A stretch of 64,000 nucleotides of DNA from Xanthomonas arboricola pv. populi. Lineage in GTDB: Bacteria; Pseudomonadota; Gammaproteobacteria; Xanthomonadales; Xanthomonadaceae. The notes beneath the pieces are model-generated. The model saw only the letters and a list, made by a program, of their open reading frames with translations. It searched no databases and had not been told where the DNA came from. The DNA lies in the NCBI RefSeq assembly GCF_002939945.1, contig NZ_MDEB01000001.1, positions 434,001 to 498,000 on the forward strand, read 5' to 3'. Numbering within the stretch: position 1 is the first letter of the stretch; the number at the start of each line of letters is the position of its first letter. A program made the translations under genes and the position numbers. Positions 33,004 through 41,407 of this stretch are shown here, piece after piece.

Positions 33004-35568
33004 ATGACGGATACCTCCGTGTCTTCCCAAGCGCCGGCCAGCGGGTGGCGCCGCGCCTTGCCGGTGATCATCAGCCTGGCAATCCTGGCAATGGCGCTGC
33101 ACGCGCTGTCGGGGCAATTCACCGACCATGGCTATCGGCAGATCCGCCAGGCCTTCCGTGCCCTGGGTGCCGGCCAGATCGCGCTCACCCTGTTGCTGGG
33201 CTTGAGCAGCTACGCCTGCCTGGTGGGCTTTGACTGGGTCGGGCTCAAGCGCACCGGCAAGCGGCTGCATCCGGCGCGCGTGGGCATCACCGCCTTCATG
33301 GCGCATGCGGTGGGGCAGACGCTGGGCTTTGCCGCACTCACCGGCGGCGCGGTCCGCCTGCGCGGCTATGGCAGCGTCGGGCTGACCCTGGCCGAGATCG
33401 GCCAGGTGGTGCTGATGAGCACGCTGGGCTTCATCTTCGGCGCCTGGGTGTTGCTTGGCCTGGCGCTGATGCTGGAACCGGAGGCGGCTGCGCGTGCATT
33501 GCCGATCACCGCGCAAGGCATCCGCATCGCCGGCATCGCCTTGCTGGTCGGCTACGTTGCGATGCTGGTGCTGGTTGGCAGACAGGGCCGCGAATTCGGG
33601 ATCCAGAGTCATCGCTTCTGGCTGCCCGACCGCACCACGGTGCTGGGCGTGACCGCGCTGAGCGTGGTCGAGCTGGGCCTGGCCGCCGCCGCGTTCTACG
33701 TGCTGCTGCCGCCGGACCCGGGCACCGGCTACTTCGGTTTCATCGGGATCTGGCTGGTGGCGGTCGTGGCCGGGCTGATCTCCACGGTGCCGGCCGGGCT
33801 GGGCGTGTTCGAGTGGAGCCTGCTGAAGCTGCTGCCGCATGTCACCCCCGCCGCGGTACTGGCCGCCGCGCTGGCCTACCGGGTCACCTACTACATCGTG
33901 CCGCTGCTGATCTCGGTGGCGATGGCGGCGGCCTCCAGCATGGGCGCACCGGTGCGTGCCAGCGCCAGCACCGCACGTACGGTGTGGAAGGCCTTGCGCC
34001 CGTGGTTGCCGCAGATCCTGGCGTTGGCGGTGTTTGCGGTGGGTGCGGCACTGGTCATCGACGGCACCTTGCCCACGCCCCGCGCGCGCCAGGAAGTGGC
34101 GCCGCTGCCGCTGATCGAGACCTCGCATCTGCTGGTCAGCCTGGGCGGAATGCTGCTGCTGCTGATCGGCCAGGGCCTGCAACGCCGCAGCCATGCGGCC
34201 TGGGTGCTGGCGCTGGGCGTGTGCATCCTGCTGCCGCCGCTGTCGCTGTTGCGCGGCAGCCATATCTCGGTGTCGTTGTCGGCGGCGCTGGCTGCGGTGG
34301 CGCTGTGGGCGGCACGCCGCGAGTTCTACCGCCAGGGCGCGCTGCTGGACGAAGCCTGGTCGTGGCGCTGGCTGAGCAACCTCGGCCTGGTGCTGGTGGC
34401 CACGTTCTGGCTGCTGTTCTTCGTCTACAGCCATGTCGAATACAGCAATGACCTGTGGTGGGAATTCGCCACCTCGGCCAACGCGCCGCGTGCGCTGCGC
34501 GCGGCGCTGATCCTGTGCGTGGGCGTGATCGTGTTCGGCATGGCACGCCTGCTCCGTGGTGGCCGCCGCCCGATGCAGGCGGCCGATGCGCAGACCCTGC
34601 AGACGCTGGCGCCGATCCTGGCCAGCAGTACCGACACCCAGGCCTGCCTCGCCCTGACCGGCGACAAGGCCTTCCTGCTCGATGAGCAGGGCCGTGGGTT
34701 TGTGATGATGCAGCGTTACGGCGGCTCGCTGATCTCGATGGGCGACCCGGTCGGTCCGTCCGAGGTCGCACGTGCACTGATCTGGCGCTTCCGCGAAGAG
34801 GCCGACCATATGGGCCTGCGTCCGGTGTTCTACCAGGTCGGCGAAAAATACTGGCAGACCTACCTCGACATGGGCCTGACCCTGGTCAAGCTGGGCGAAG
34901 AGGCGATCGTGCCGCTGGAAGGCTTCACCCTGGAAGGCCGCGACCGCGCCGATCTGCGCCAGGCCTGGAACCGCGGCAAGCGCGGCGGCCTGACCTTCCG
35001 CATGCTGCAGCCCGAACAGGTGGATGCGGTATTGCCGCGTCTGTCCGAGGTGTCCGAGCAATGGCTGGAAGAAAAGTCCGGCGAAGAAAAAGGCTTCTCG
35101 CTGGGCAGCTTCGATGCGGACTATCTGCGCCGCTTCCCGGTGGCGGTGGCCGAGGCGGAAGGCCAGATCGTGGCCTTCGCCAATGTGTGGTGGGCGCCGG
35201 CCGGCGGCGAGCTGTCGGTGGACCTGATGCGGCACAGCGCGCAGGCCCCCAAGGGCACGATGGATTTCCTGTTCATCGAGCTGTTCCTGTGGGGGCAAGC
35301 CAACGGCTACACGCGCTTCTCGCTGGGCATGGCGCCGCTGTCGGGCCTGGCCGAGCATCGCCTGGCCGGCCGCTGGAATCGCTTCGCCAGCCTGGTCGCA
35401 CGTCACGGCGAGCGCTTCTATGGCTTCAGCGGCCTGCGCCGCTTCAAGTCGAAGTTCGCCCCGACCTGGCGCCCGCGCTATCTGGTCGCGCCCGGCGGCA
35501 TGCATCTGCCGGCGGCGTTGCTGGATGTCACCCGATTGATCTCGGTGGATCCGGGCCGGCAGGAGTAA
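33004..35568 (+). CDS. mprF: Bifunctional phosphatidylglycerol lysyltransferase/flippase (MprF/LpiA type)
   Basis: An 854-residue membrane enzyme. The N-terminal half (about 15-520) is a set of 12-14 hydrophobic helices of the flippase type, including HAVGQTLGFAALTGGAVRLR and ISTVPAGLGVFEWSLLKLLP. The C-terminal half (about 545-850) is the DUF2156 aminoacyl-PG synthase domain, with YGGSLISMGDPVGPSEVARA, EEADHMGLRPVFYQVG, VPLEGFTLEGRDRADLRQAW, FANVWWAPAGGELSVDLMRH and FSLGMAPLSGL. It transfers an amino acid, usually lysine, from tRNA to phosphatidylglycerol. This lowers membrane negative charge and gives resistance to cationic peptides and acid. It converges with the acvB/virJ gene, whose product is linked to lysyl-PG turnover. 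Confidence 0.95.
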   Translation: MTDTSVSSQAPASGWRRALPVIISLAILAMALHALSGQFTDHGYRQIRQAFRALGAGQIALTLLLGLSSYACLVGFDWVGLKRTGKRLHPARVGITAFMAHAVGQTLGFAALTGGAVRLRGYGSVGLTLAEIGQVVLMSTLGFIFGAWVLLGLALMLEPEAAARALPITAQGIRIAGIALLVGYVAMLVLVGRQGREFGIQSHRFWLPDRTTVLGVTALSVVELGLAAAAFYVLLPPDPGTGYFGFIGIWLVAVVAGLISTVPAGLGVFEWSLLKLLPHVTPAAVLAAALAYRVTYYIVPLLISVAMAAASSMGAPVRASASTARTVWKALRPWLPQILALAVFAVGAALVIDGTLPTPRARQEVAPLPLIETSHLLVSLGGMLLLLIGQGLQRRSHAAWVLALGVCILLPPLSLLRGSHISVSLSAALAAVALWAARREFYRQGALLDEAWSWRWLSNLGLVLVATFWLLFFVYSHVEYSNDLWWEFATSANAPRALRAALILCVGVIVFGMARLLRGGRRPMQAADAQTLQTLAPILASSTDTQACLALTGDKAFLLDEQGRGFVMMQRYGGSLISMGDPVGPSEVARALIWRFREEADHMGLRPVFYQVGEKYWQTYLDMGLTLVKLGEEAIVPLEGFTLEGRDRADLRQAWNRGKRGGLTFRMLQPEQVDAVLPRLSEVSEQWLEEKSGEEKGFSLGSFDADYLRRFPVAVAEAEGQIVAFANVWWAPAGGELSVDLMRHSAQAPKGTMDFLFIELFLWGQANGYTRFSLGMAPLSGLAEHRLAGRWNRFASLVARHGERFYGFSGLRRFKSKFAPTWRPRYLVAPGGMHLPAALLDVTRLISVDPGRQE

Positions 35569-35625
35569 AACTAACGCGGGCCTGCGGTTTTCTACGAGTG
35601 CTTCGGTCTGCTGCGGGCGCTTGCA

Positions 35626-35715
35626 CGCGTACCGGCGTGGGACACGCCGCAAGTACGTCCATGTAAGCTCTGGCGCGGCATCCATGCCGCTCAAGGTCCC
35701 ACGCCGGCACGCGCG
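35626..35715. repeat. Dispersed intergenic element, contiguous copy
   Basis: gtaccggcgtgggacacgcc, then gcaagtacgtccatgtaagc and gcgcggcatccatgccgc lead to ggtcccacgccggc. The outer ends (ccggcgtggga / tcccacgccgg) are inverted repeats. It is the uninterrupted form of the element split at 3890-4036. Confidence 0.7.
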
Positions 35716-35770
35716 CAAGCACCACCGGTTGCATTCGGCGGCCGAACCAAGAAAACGACGACTGGGTTGC

Positions 35771-35809
35771 TGACCATGCGTCGACCGGGAGTCGGCTGAC
35801 GCATGGTCA
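35771..35809. terminator. Hairpin between convergent mprF and acvB/virJ
   Basis: The arms tgaccatgcgtc (35771-35782) and gacgcatggtca (35798-35809) are perfect 12-base inverted repeats. The agtcggctgacgcat half resembles agtcagccgacgcat at 45843. It has no T tract and sits between two converging genes, so a bidirectional end signal is likely. Confidence 0.5.
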
Positions 35810-35824
35810 AACATGCCGGCTCGC

Positions 35825-37198
35825 TTACGGCTTCGACAGCGCGTGCAGCTGCTCCATGATCACCTTGGCCAGGGTCGCGTAATCGCCCTTGAAGTGGTGA
35901 TCGCCCGGCAGCGCGACCCGCTTGGCGGCCTGCGCCGGCAGGCTCGGGCAGAGCGCGTCCTGGTCGTCCTGGCCGTAGATGCACACGGTGGTGCCGGCGG
36001 GCAATCGCTGTACTTCCGGTGCGATCGGCAGGCCCTCGTCATCCGAGCCCAGCCAGTTGCTGACGTGAAATTCGTAATCGGCCAGCTTGCCCACCGACAA
36101 TAGCGCGGTCATGCGCAGGTTCTGCTTGGTCTGCGCCGGCAGTTTGTTGATCGCGGCCGGCAACACGTCCGCGCCCTGCGAGAAGCCGATCAGCACGACC
36201 CGCTGACGTTGCCAGCGCTGCGCATAGAAACGCGCGATGCGATCCAGATCGGTGGCGAAACCCTGCGGTGTGCGCTCGGTCCAGAAATAACGCAGCGAAT
36301 CCAGGCCGACTACCGGGATGCCTTGCGCGGCCAATGCATCGGCCACCTCTTCGTCCAGACCCGCCCAGCCGCCATCGCCGGAGACGAAGATCACGAAGGT
36401 GTCGTCGTCGCTGTCGCCGTCCGGCTTGGCCGGCACTTCCACCACCGGCAGATCTTCCAGCCCTCCCGGCGGTGGCGGCAAGGCCACGCCCTTCTGCTCG
36501 CCCAGCGAGCGTGCCGCGGCGCGCAGGCCCGGCAGGATGTCGCCCTGCGCCGAACGCATGAACGTGCGCGCCTGCGGCACCTGCTTGAGGAAGCCGTCTT
36601 CGGCCGCGGCCTGGCAACGCTTGTCCTGGCTGCCGGCAAGCACCCAGGGAATCTGCAACGGCACCGGCAGCAGCGTGTTGCTGCCCGGGCGCACACCCGG
36701 CTGGCAGATCGCCTGGTCGGACACCGTCGCCGGACACAGCCCATCGGTCAGCACGCCGGCCAGCACATGCGGCTTGGCTTGCGCCCCGATCGCATAGGCC
36801 AGCGCAGCCCCCTCGCCGTCGCCGACCAGCAGCGGCAGGCGATAAGTGGGGATGTGGTAGAAGGCCTGCACATAGCGCGAGAAATTCTCCACATCGCCGA
36901 CTGAAAACGTGCAGGTACCTCCGGCCTTGCGCAGCACCGCATAAAGATGCGCGGTATCCACCATCGCTACCATCGCGCCATCGGCACGCAGGCTTTCCGC
37001 TTGGGTCTGGCGCTTGACGTTGTTGCCGGTGCCGGTCAGCCAGATCACCACGCGCTGCGGCTCGCCCTTGGGCATCAGCACCGGCACCTGCTCGAAGCGG
37101 CCGTGGCTCACTGGCTGCGTGGTCTGCGCAGCCGCCATGCCCGATAGCGTCAACACCGCCGCGCCGCAGAGCGCGCTCCAGATCTCAAGTCGTCGCAT
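35825..37198 (-). CDS. acvB: AcvB/VirJ family periplasmic protein (probable lysyl-phosphatidylglycerol hydrolase)
   Basis: A 457-residue exported protein. The signal peptide (WSALCGAAVLTLSGMAAAQT, about 7-26) is followed by an N-terminal AcvB domain with VVIWLTGTGNNVKRQTQAE. The C-terminal VirJ domain (about 265-457) is an alpha/beta hydrolase with FVIFVSGDGGWAGLDEEVAD, VVLIGFSQGADVLPAAI (nucleophile Ser near 340), CIYGQDDQDALCP and LPGDHHFKGDY (His). In Agrobacterium and Rhizobium acvB forms an operon with the lysyl-PG synthase lpiA, and its product hydrolyses lysyl-PG (established). Here the two genes converge rather than share an operon. Virulence-related roles are known for relatives. Confidence 0.9.
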   Translation of the reverse strand: MRRLEIWSALCGAAVLTLSGMAAAQTTQPVSHGRFEQVPVLMPKGEPQRVVIWLTGTGNNVKRQTQAESLRADGAMVAMVDTAHLYAVLRKAGGTCTFSVGDVENFSRYVQAFYHIPTYRLPLLVGDGEGAALAYAIGAQAKPHVLAGVLTDGLCPATVSDQAICQPGVRPGSNTLLPVPLQIPWVLAGSQDKRCQAAAEDGFLKQVPQARTFMRSAQGDILPGLRAAARSLGEQKGVALPPPPGGLEDLPVVEVPAKPDGDSDDDTFVIFVSGDGGWAGLDEEVADALAAQGIPVVGLDSLRYFWTERTPQGFATDLDRIARFYAQRWQRQRVVLIGFSQGADVLPAAINKLPAQTKQNLRMTALLSVGKLADYEFHVSNWLGSDDEGLPIAPEVQRLPAGTTVCIYGQDDQDALCPSLPAQAAKRVALPGDHHFKGDYATLAKVIMEQLHALSKP

Positions 37199-37267
37199 GT
37201 CGCACCATCGGGAAAAGTGGTTCAAAGATAATCGTTCCAGGCGACCACGCGAAGCGCAGCGCTTCGC

Positions 37268-37450
37268 TTATCGCGCATGTGCTCGCTGACGCGCGTCCCA
37301 GGCGGCCAAGGCCTGCCGGTAGCGCGTCAGGTCCTCCGCGTACAGATCATGCACACACAACGGGCAACCGCTTTCGCAGCACTCGTTGGGCGCAGGCGGC
37401 TCGGGCGGCTGCGGGCGCGGATCGTGATCGGAAGCTGCGCGGTCGTGCAT
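37268..37450 (-). CDS. Small oxidoreductase-like domain protein
   Basis: A 60-residue protein. A Pro-rich start (DHDPRPQPPEPPAPNE) is followed by the oxidoreductase-like domain CCESGCPLCVHDLYAEDLTR (residues 24-43). The CC--GC--CV-D-Y--E---Y pattern is the PF09791 signature, seen in small bacterial proteins and at the N-terminus of some eukaryotic reductases. The four cysteines could bind metal or an Fe-S cluster. No function is established. It stands between the acvB/virJ and HD-hydrolase genes on the same strand. Confidence 0.85.
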   Translation of the reverse strand: MHDRAASDHDPRPQPPEPPAPNECCESGCPLCVHDLYAEDLTRYRQALAAWDARQRAHAR

Positions 37451-37512
37451 GCGCGCATTGTAGCGTGCGCCATGACTGCGCCTGGATGAACCGCATCGCG
37501 CAGCGTGCCGGA

Positions 37513-38121
37513 TCAGCGCCCCAGCCGCCGCCGCAGATTGGCCCGCGCCGCAGCGTCGCAGCGCGCATGGAAGTAGTCGCTCAGAAAGATGCGTGGGCGC
37601 TCGAGCAAGCCGGCCAGAAACCGCCTGCGGTTGAGCCGGAACACCAGGCTGGGGACATGCCCACGGTATTCGGCGGCGATGCCCTCGTCATAGGCATCGA
37701 ACACCGCTGCCGGTGCGGCCAGGATCGCCATGTCGCAATCCAGGAACAACGCAGCGTCGGCATCCACGTCCGGTGGCTGCAGTTGTCCGTGGCGTGCGGT
37801 CAGCAGAATCAGGCGCTGCACGCGCTGCAGATCCACCGACGCCTGCGGCCACCAGCGTGGGATGCAGGCCGCCGCCCACTTGGCCGATTCCGCCTCGTTG
37901 TCGCTGCGCCCGGGCTGATACACCGCATCGTGAAACAGCACCGCCAGCCAGACCTCGGCCGGCTGCTGCCAACCCGGCCCGGCGGCGACCTCGGCGTAGT
38001 GCTGCAGCAGCGCACGCACATGGCCGAAGTGGTGATAGGCGCGCGGCGGCGTGGCATAGGCCTGTTCGAGCGCGACCAGGTGCTCTGGCTGCAATGGCAG
38101 TGGTGTGGTGGTGGCATCCAT
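37513..38121 (-). CDS. Predicted HD-superfamily metal-dependent phosphohydrolase (COG4339)
   Basis: A 202-residue protein. RAYHHFGHVRALLQHY (about 27-42) and LAVLFHDAVYQPGRSDNEAE (about 59-78) carry the His and His-Asp metal ligands of the HD fold. RVQRLILLTARHGQ (about 99) and ALFLDCDMAILAAP (about 125), with the last Asp, complete the site. The H-GH, FHD-VY and DCD-AIL motifs are those of COG4339 hydrolases. The substrate is unknown, probably a nucleotide or other phosphate ester. It lies 35 bases before thpR on the same strand. Confidence 0.87.
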   Translation of the reverse strand: MDATTTPLPLQPEHLVALEQAYATPPRAYHHFGHVRALLQHYAEVAAGPGWQQPAEVWLAVLFHDAVYQPGRSDNEAESAKWAAACIPRWWPQASVDLQRVQRLILLTARHGQLQPPDVDADAALFLDCDMAILAAPAAVFDAYDEGIAAEYRGHVPSLVFRLNRRRFLAGLLERPRIFLSDYFHARCDAAARANLRRRLGR

Positions 38122-38156
38122 GCACGCAGGCTACCGCGTACGCATCTGCCTGCACA

Positions 38157-38759
38157 TCAGCGCAGCGACCACCGCCCTTCGATCTGGTAACGCGACTGAC
38201 CCAGGAAGCTGCGCACCAGCGCGAACTCGCGCACCGTCCAGGCAAGCGCATCGCAGCGCCGTTGCGGCAACGACTGATTGCAATACAGCAGCGTCATATG
38301 CGGCGTGTACTGCGCATCGCCAGCGATGCCCGCATGCGCCAGCTGCCGGCCCAGCGCGCCCTGTAATTCGTACAGCCCGCGCACCTTGTCTTCGCCACGC
38401 AACACGCATGGCAGCTGCGAGCGCCGTCCACCGAAGGTGCCGACCCGATCGAACTCCACCTCGAACGTATCCAGTACCACGCGCTCGGCCGCCTGACTGG
38501 CGCGGCTCACCAGCGAAGGCGGCAAACCGCCCGCGTAATCGCCCAGATGATGCAGGGTCACATGCAAGCGTTCGCGCGCCAGCGGCTTGCCATCGACCTG
38601 ACCATCATGCAACAGCCCATCGGCGATCGCTGCGGCGCGTTGGGCGGTCGACGCATCGGCCATGACCGCAAAGAACAGGCGCTCGGTGGTCTTCTCCTCA
38701 CCGAGGCCAAGCGACAACTGCGCCTCGGCCGAGGACAGGTACAGGAACTGCTGTTGCAT
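38157..38759 (-). CDS. thpR: RNA 2',3'-cyclic phosphodiesterase (LigT/ThpR)
   Basis: A 200-residue 2H phosphoesterase. The two catalytic H-x-T-x motifs are HVTL at 66-69 (ERLHVTLHHLGDY) and HMTL at 154-157 (YTPHMTLLYC). TTERLFFAVMAD (about 24) begins the fold. ThpR opens 2',3'-cyclic phosphates on RNA ends to 2'-phosphates and can ligate tRNA halves in vitro. The first 25 residues before the fold are longer than in E. coli ThpR. The ATG at 38759 (MQQQFLYLSS) fits best; a start further upstream would add an Arg/Pro-rich stretch. Confidence 0.9.
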   Translation of the reverse strand: MQQQFLYLSSAEAQLSLGLGEEKTTERLFFAVMADASTAQRAAAIADGLLHDGQVDGKPLARERLHVTLHHLGDYAGGLPPSLVSRASQAAERVVLDTFEVEFDRVGTFGGRRSQLPCVLRGEDKVRGLYELQGALGRQLAHAGIAGDAQYTPHMTLLYCNQSLPQRRCDALAWTVREFALVRSFLGQSRYQIEGRWSLR

Positions 38760-38922
38760 GGGCTGATTCCACGACCGCGCACGCGGACCTGCCGGAAGAA
38801 GGGCGGCGGATACTAGCAGACCGGGCGCGTGCGTGACACGCATTCAACATCGACGCGACAACGTGGAACGGGCGGTGCGTGGAACAAAAATCGCGCGCCA
38901 TTGACCACATGCGACACACAAA

Positions 38923-38950
38923 GAAACGGGCAGCTTGCGCTACCCGTTTC
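38923..38950 (-). terminator. Hairpin terminator downstream of the ferritin-like gene
   Basis: On the minus strand gaaacgggtagc and gctgcccgtttc pair around a gcaa loop with one internal mismatch. A short tttgtgtgt follows. It lies 64 bases after the stop of the minus-strand gene at 39014. Confidence 0.55.
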
Positions 38951-39013
38951 CGCCTTTATCGGTTTTACTCCGCAAGCTGCATCACCTGGATGCACTTGGG
39001 TCACGCACGCAGC

Positions 39014-39469
39014 TTACGCGGCGCTCTTCATCGCATGCTTGCGGTTACGCATCACGTCATGACATGCGCGCACTTCCGGCAGCAGGCGCAATGCGGCATC
39101 GCGTGCGGCAGCCGGCGTATCCTGGTCGGCGATGGTTTCGTCGAATGCCTTCAGCAGGCGATCTTCGGACTCTTCCAGCTCGGCAACGTAGCCGTACTTT
39201 GTATCGCCCAGCGTTGCGCGGACCTTGCCGTAGAACTGCTGCATGCTGCCGACCATGGTGCCGCTGGTTTCCGGCTTGCCGCCGACCGACGCAACCACAC
39301 TGCTCAGATTGCTGACGATGTCGGACTTCACGCCGGCAATGCGGCGGAACAGCGTTGCAAGTTCCGCATCACCCACCTTGGCGGCCGCTTCTTCGTAGAA
39401 GTCCTTGCCGTCACGGGAAATGGCGATGAGGTCGTTGAGGCTATGCTCGGTCTTGCTCTGAATGCTCAT
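39014..39469 (-). CDS. PA2169-family (DUF2383) four-helix ferritin-like protein
   Basis: A 151-residue, mainly helical protein starting MSIQSKTEHSLNDLIAISRD. It contains GKDFYEEAAAKVGDAELATL (21-40), the central IAGVKSDIVSNLSSVVA, and GYVAELEESEDRLLKAFDET (93-112). The LNDLI-I--DG--FYEEAA pattern is that of DUF2383/PA2169 proteins, which fold like ferritins but often lack a full metal site. Relatives are frequently stress-induced. The C-terminus KHAMKSAA is a short extension. It is monocistronic, with GGAGCGACAC before the ATG. Confidence 0.87.
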   Translation of the reverse strand: MSIQSKTEHSLNDLIAISRDGKDFYEEAAAKVGDAELATLFRRIAGVKSDIVSNLSSVVASVGGKPETSGTMVGSMQQFYGKVRATLGDTKYGYVAELEESEDRLLKAFDETIADQDTPAAARDAALRLLPEVRACHDVMRNRKHAMKSAA

Positions 39470-39688
39470 GTGTCGCTCCTGGTTGCGATGGACCAGCGCT
39501 GCGCAGGTTGCAGATGCGTTTGCGCTGGCCTTCGTGGATGTGGCAATCGATGAGTTGATTGCATGCCTTGGCGTTGTGTACGGCCGTAGCTTGGCGTGAC
39601 ACCCATAACCGACATGTGAGTGATGTGGTGATCGTCCTCACGCGATCATGCAGGCAATGAATGGCGATTCATCGATGCCAAGATCAGG

Positions 39689-39865
39689 TCAAACCGACTT
39701 CGGCTGCCGGCTCGCCCACATCGTGTCGACCAGGTTGGGATACGGCCGACCGGCCTCCTCGGCGCGCTGCTTGGCAGCGGCTTTCTGGCTTGCGGTCAGC
39801 GGCGTGGATGCGGATTTACCCTCGGGTTTCGGGCGCTTCCACGGCGGTGGTGAGAAGTCGGTCAT
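39689..39865 (-). CDS. Small conserved hypothetical protein
   Basis: A 58-residue protein starting MTDFSPPPWKRPKPEGKSAS and containing LTASQKAAAKQRAEEAGRPY and PNLVDTMWASRQ. It is polar, basic and probably helical in the middle, with a Pro-rich start. I do not know a function. The codon pattern (GC-rich third positions) and balanced composition favour a real gene over a chance frame. It lies about 85 bases downstream of the MFS gene on the same strand. Confidence 0.6.
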   Translation of the reverse strand: MTDFSPPPWKRPKPEGKSASTPLTASQKAAAKQRAEEAGRPYPNLVDTMWASRQPKSV

Positions 39866-39951
39866 GGCGCGGTACGGTCCGCTTGCAGTGACGCAGGCAG
39901 TCTCGATGCGTGGTCGTGAGTTGGACGTGGATGTTGAGGCCCGGCAGTGCC

Positions 39952-41160
39952 TCAGCAGCTCGCCAACGACGCACGCTGGCGGCGCTCCTGCCAGACCGCC
40001 AGCGCGTACACCAGCAAGCCGCCCAGCGCGGTGGCCGCACCCACGTAGCCGGTCGAGGTCCAGCCCCACCCGGCCGAGATCGCCATGCCGCCCAGCCACG
40101 GGCCGAGCGCATTGGCGGTATTGAACGCGGCGTGATTGGACGCGGCTGCCAGGGTCTGCGCCTCTGCGGCCACATCCATCAGACGCGTCTGCAGTGCAGG
40201 CGCCAATGCGCCCATGGTGCCGACCGCCACGATGGACACGAACACCCACAGGCTCGACTGCGCGGCCAACGGAAAGGTCAGCATCACCACCACCGACCAC
40301 ACCAGCAGCACCGGCACCGCGCGGAACTGCATGCGGTCGAACAGCCAGCCGCCCAGCAGGCTGCCGAGCACGCCGCCGACACCGAACGCCACCATCGCCA
40401 GCGGGATCCGCGCCGGCTCCACGCCGGTCACCGCGGTCAGGGTGGGCGCCAGATAACTGAAGACGCAGAACATGCCCGAAAAACCCACCGCGCCGATCGC
40501 CAGGGCCAGCCACACCTGCGGCTGATTGAACGCGCGCAGCTCACGTAGCGGCTGTTGACGCGGCTCGTCCGGCGCCGGCGGCAAGCGCGCCGCCACCGCG
40601 GCCACCGTGCACAGCGCAAGCACCGACACCGCCGCGTACGCCCACCGCCAGCTTACGATCTGGCCCAGCCAGGTCGCCAATGGATTGCCCACCAGCAAGG
40701 CGATGCTCAGGCCCAGCAACACCCGGCCCACCGCAGTGGCGCGTTGGTTGGGCGGGCTGATCGATGCGGCCACCAATGAAGCAACGCCGAAGTACGCACC
40801 ATGCGGCAAGCCGGCGATGAAGCGGCACAGCAACATCGTGTGATAGCTCGGCGCCAACGCACTGGCGAGATTGCCCAGCGCGTAGAACACCATCAACAGC
40901 AGCAACAAGGTACGCCGCGGCCAGCGCGCGCCAACAATCGCCAGCAGTGGCGCACCGACCACCACACCCAGCGCATAGGCGCTGATCACGTGGCCGACCT
41001 GCGGCTCGCTGATCTGCAGGCCCTGCGCGATCTGGGTCATCAGGCCCATGGTGGAGAATTCGCTGATGCCGATCGCAAAGCCGCCCATCGCCAACGCAAA
41101 CAGGATCAGTACGTAATCGCGCCGGGACACGCGCGGCGTCGAAAGATCGGTATCGGACAT
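39952..41160 (-). CDS. Major facilitator superfamily exporter (YdhP/AraJ-like)
   Basis: A 402-residue inner-membrane transporter with twelve hydrophobic helices. It starts MSDTDLSTPRVSRRDYVLIL and has FAIGISEFSTMGLMTQIAQG near residue 30. The loop 2-3 motif GARWPRRTLLLLLMVFYALG is the MFS motif A region. LCRFIAGLPHGAYFGVASLV and the second-half GGVLGSLLGGWLFDRMQFR follow. The GISEF---GLM---A-GL pattern is that of the AraJ/YdhP/PbuE group, which exports purine analogues, sugars or drugs. The substrate is not determinable. It is divergent from the Old Yellow Enzyme gene across 247 bases. Confidence 0.88.
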   Translation of the reverse strand: MSDTDLSTPRVSRRDYVLILFALAMGGFAIGISEFSTMGLMTQIAQGLQISEPQVGHVISAYALGVVVGAPLLAIVGARWPRRTLLLLLMVFYALGNLASALAPSYHTMLLCRFIAGLPHGAYFGVASLVAASISPPNQRATAVGRVLLGLSIALLVGNPLATWLGQIVSWRWAYAAVSVLALCTVAAVAARLPPAPDEPRQQPLRELRAFNQPQVWLALAIGAVGFSGMFCVFSYLAPTLTAVTGVEPARIPLAMVAFGVGGVLGSLLGGWLFDRMQFRAVPVLLVWSVVVMLTFPLAAQSSLWVFVSIVAVGTMGALAPALQTRLMDVAAEAQTLAAASNHAAFNTANALGPWLGGMAISAGWGWTSTGYVGAATALGGLLVYALAVWQERRQRASLASC

Positions 41161-41407
41161 GCCCGACTCCAGGATGACGGGGCGGCTTATTATTGTGCAA
41201 CGCAGCAATCGAAGAAAGCGCGACGCCTGTTGCGATTCAGCGCCAGGCCCCCGGCACATCACAGTTTGACTGCTTTTGACGCGACAGGAGACGCTGTGTC
41301 CTATCGCTACCGCTCGAATCCGCTTCGGGCCGCCACCATCGCTAGGGGGCACTCGCGATCGGCGCGGTGTCGCGCCTGGCGCGTGATCCACACCCAATTG
41401 GTTGCTG

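Noticed and set aside
32878..35814. A 978-codon open frame on the minus strand opposite mprF
   Set aside because: It is Gln/Arg/His-rich, has no recognisable domain and mirrors the third-position GC bias of mprF, which explains every motif on the plus strand.
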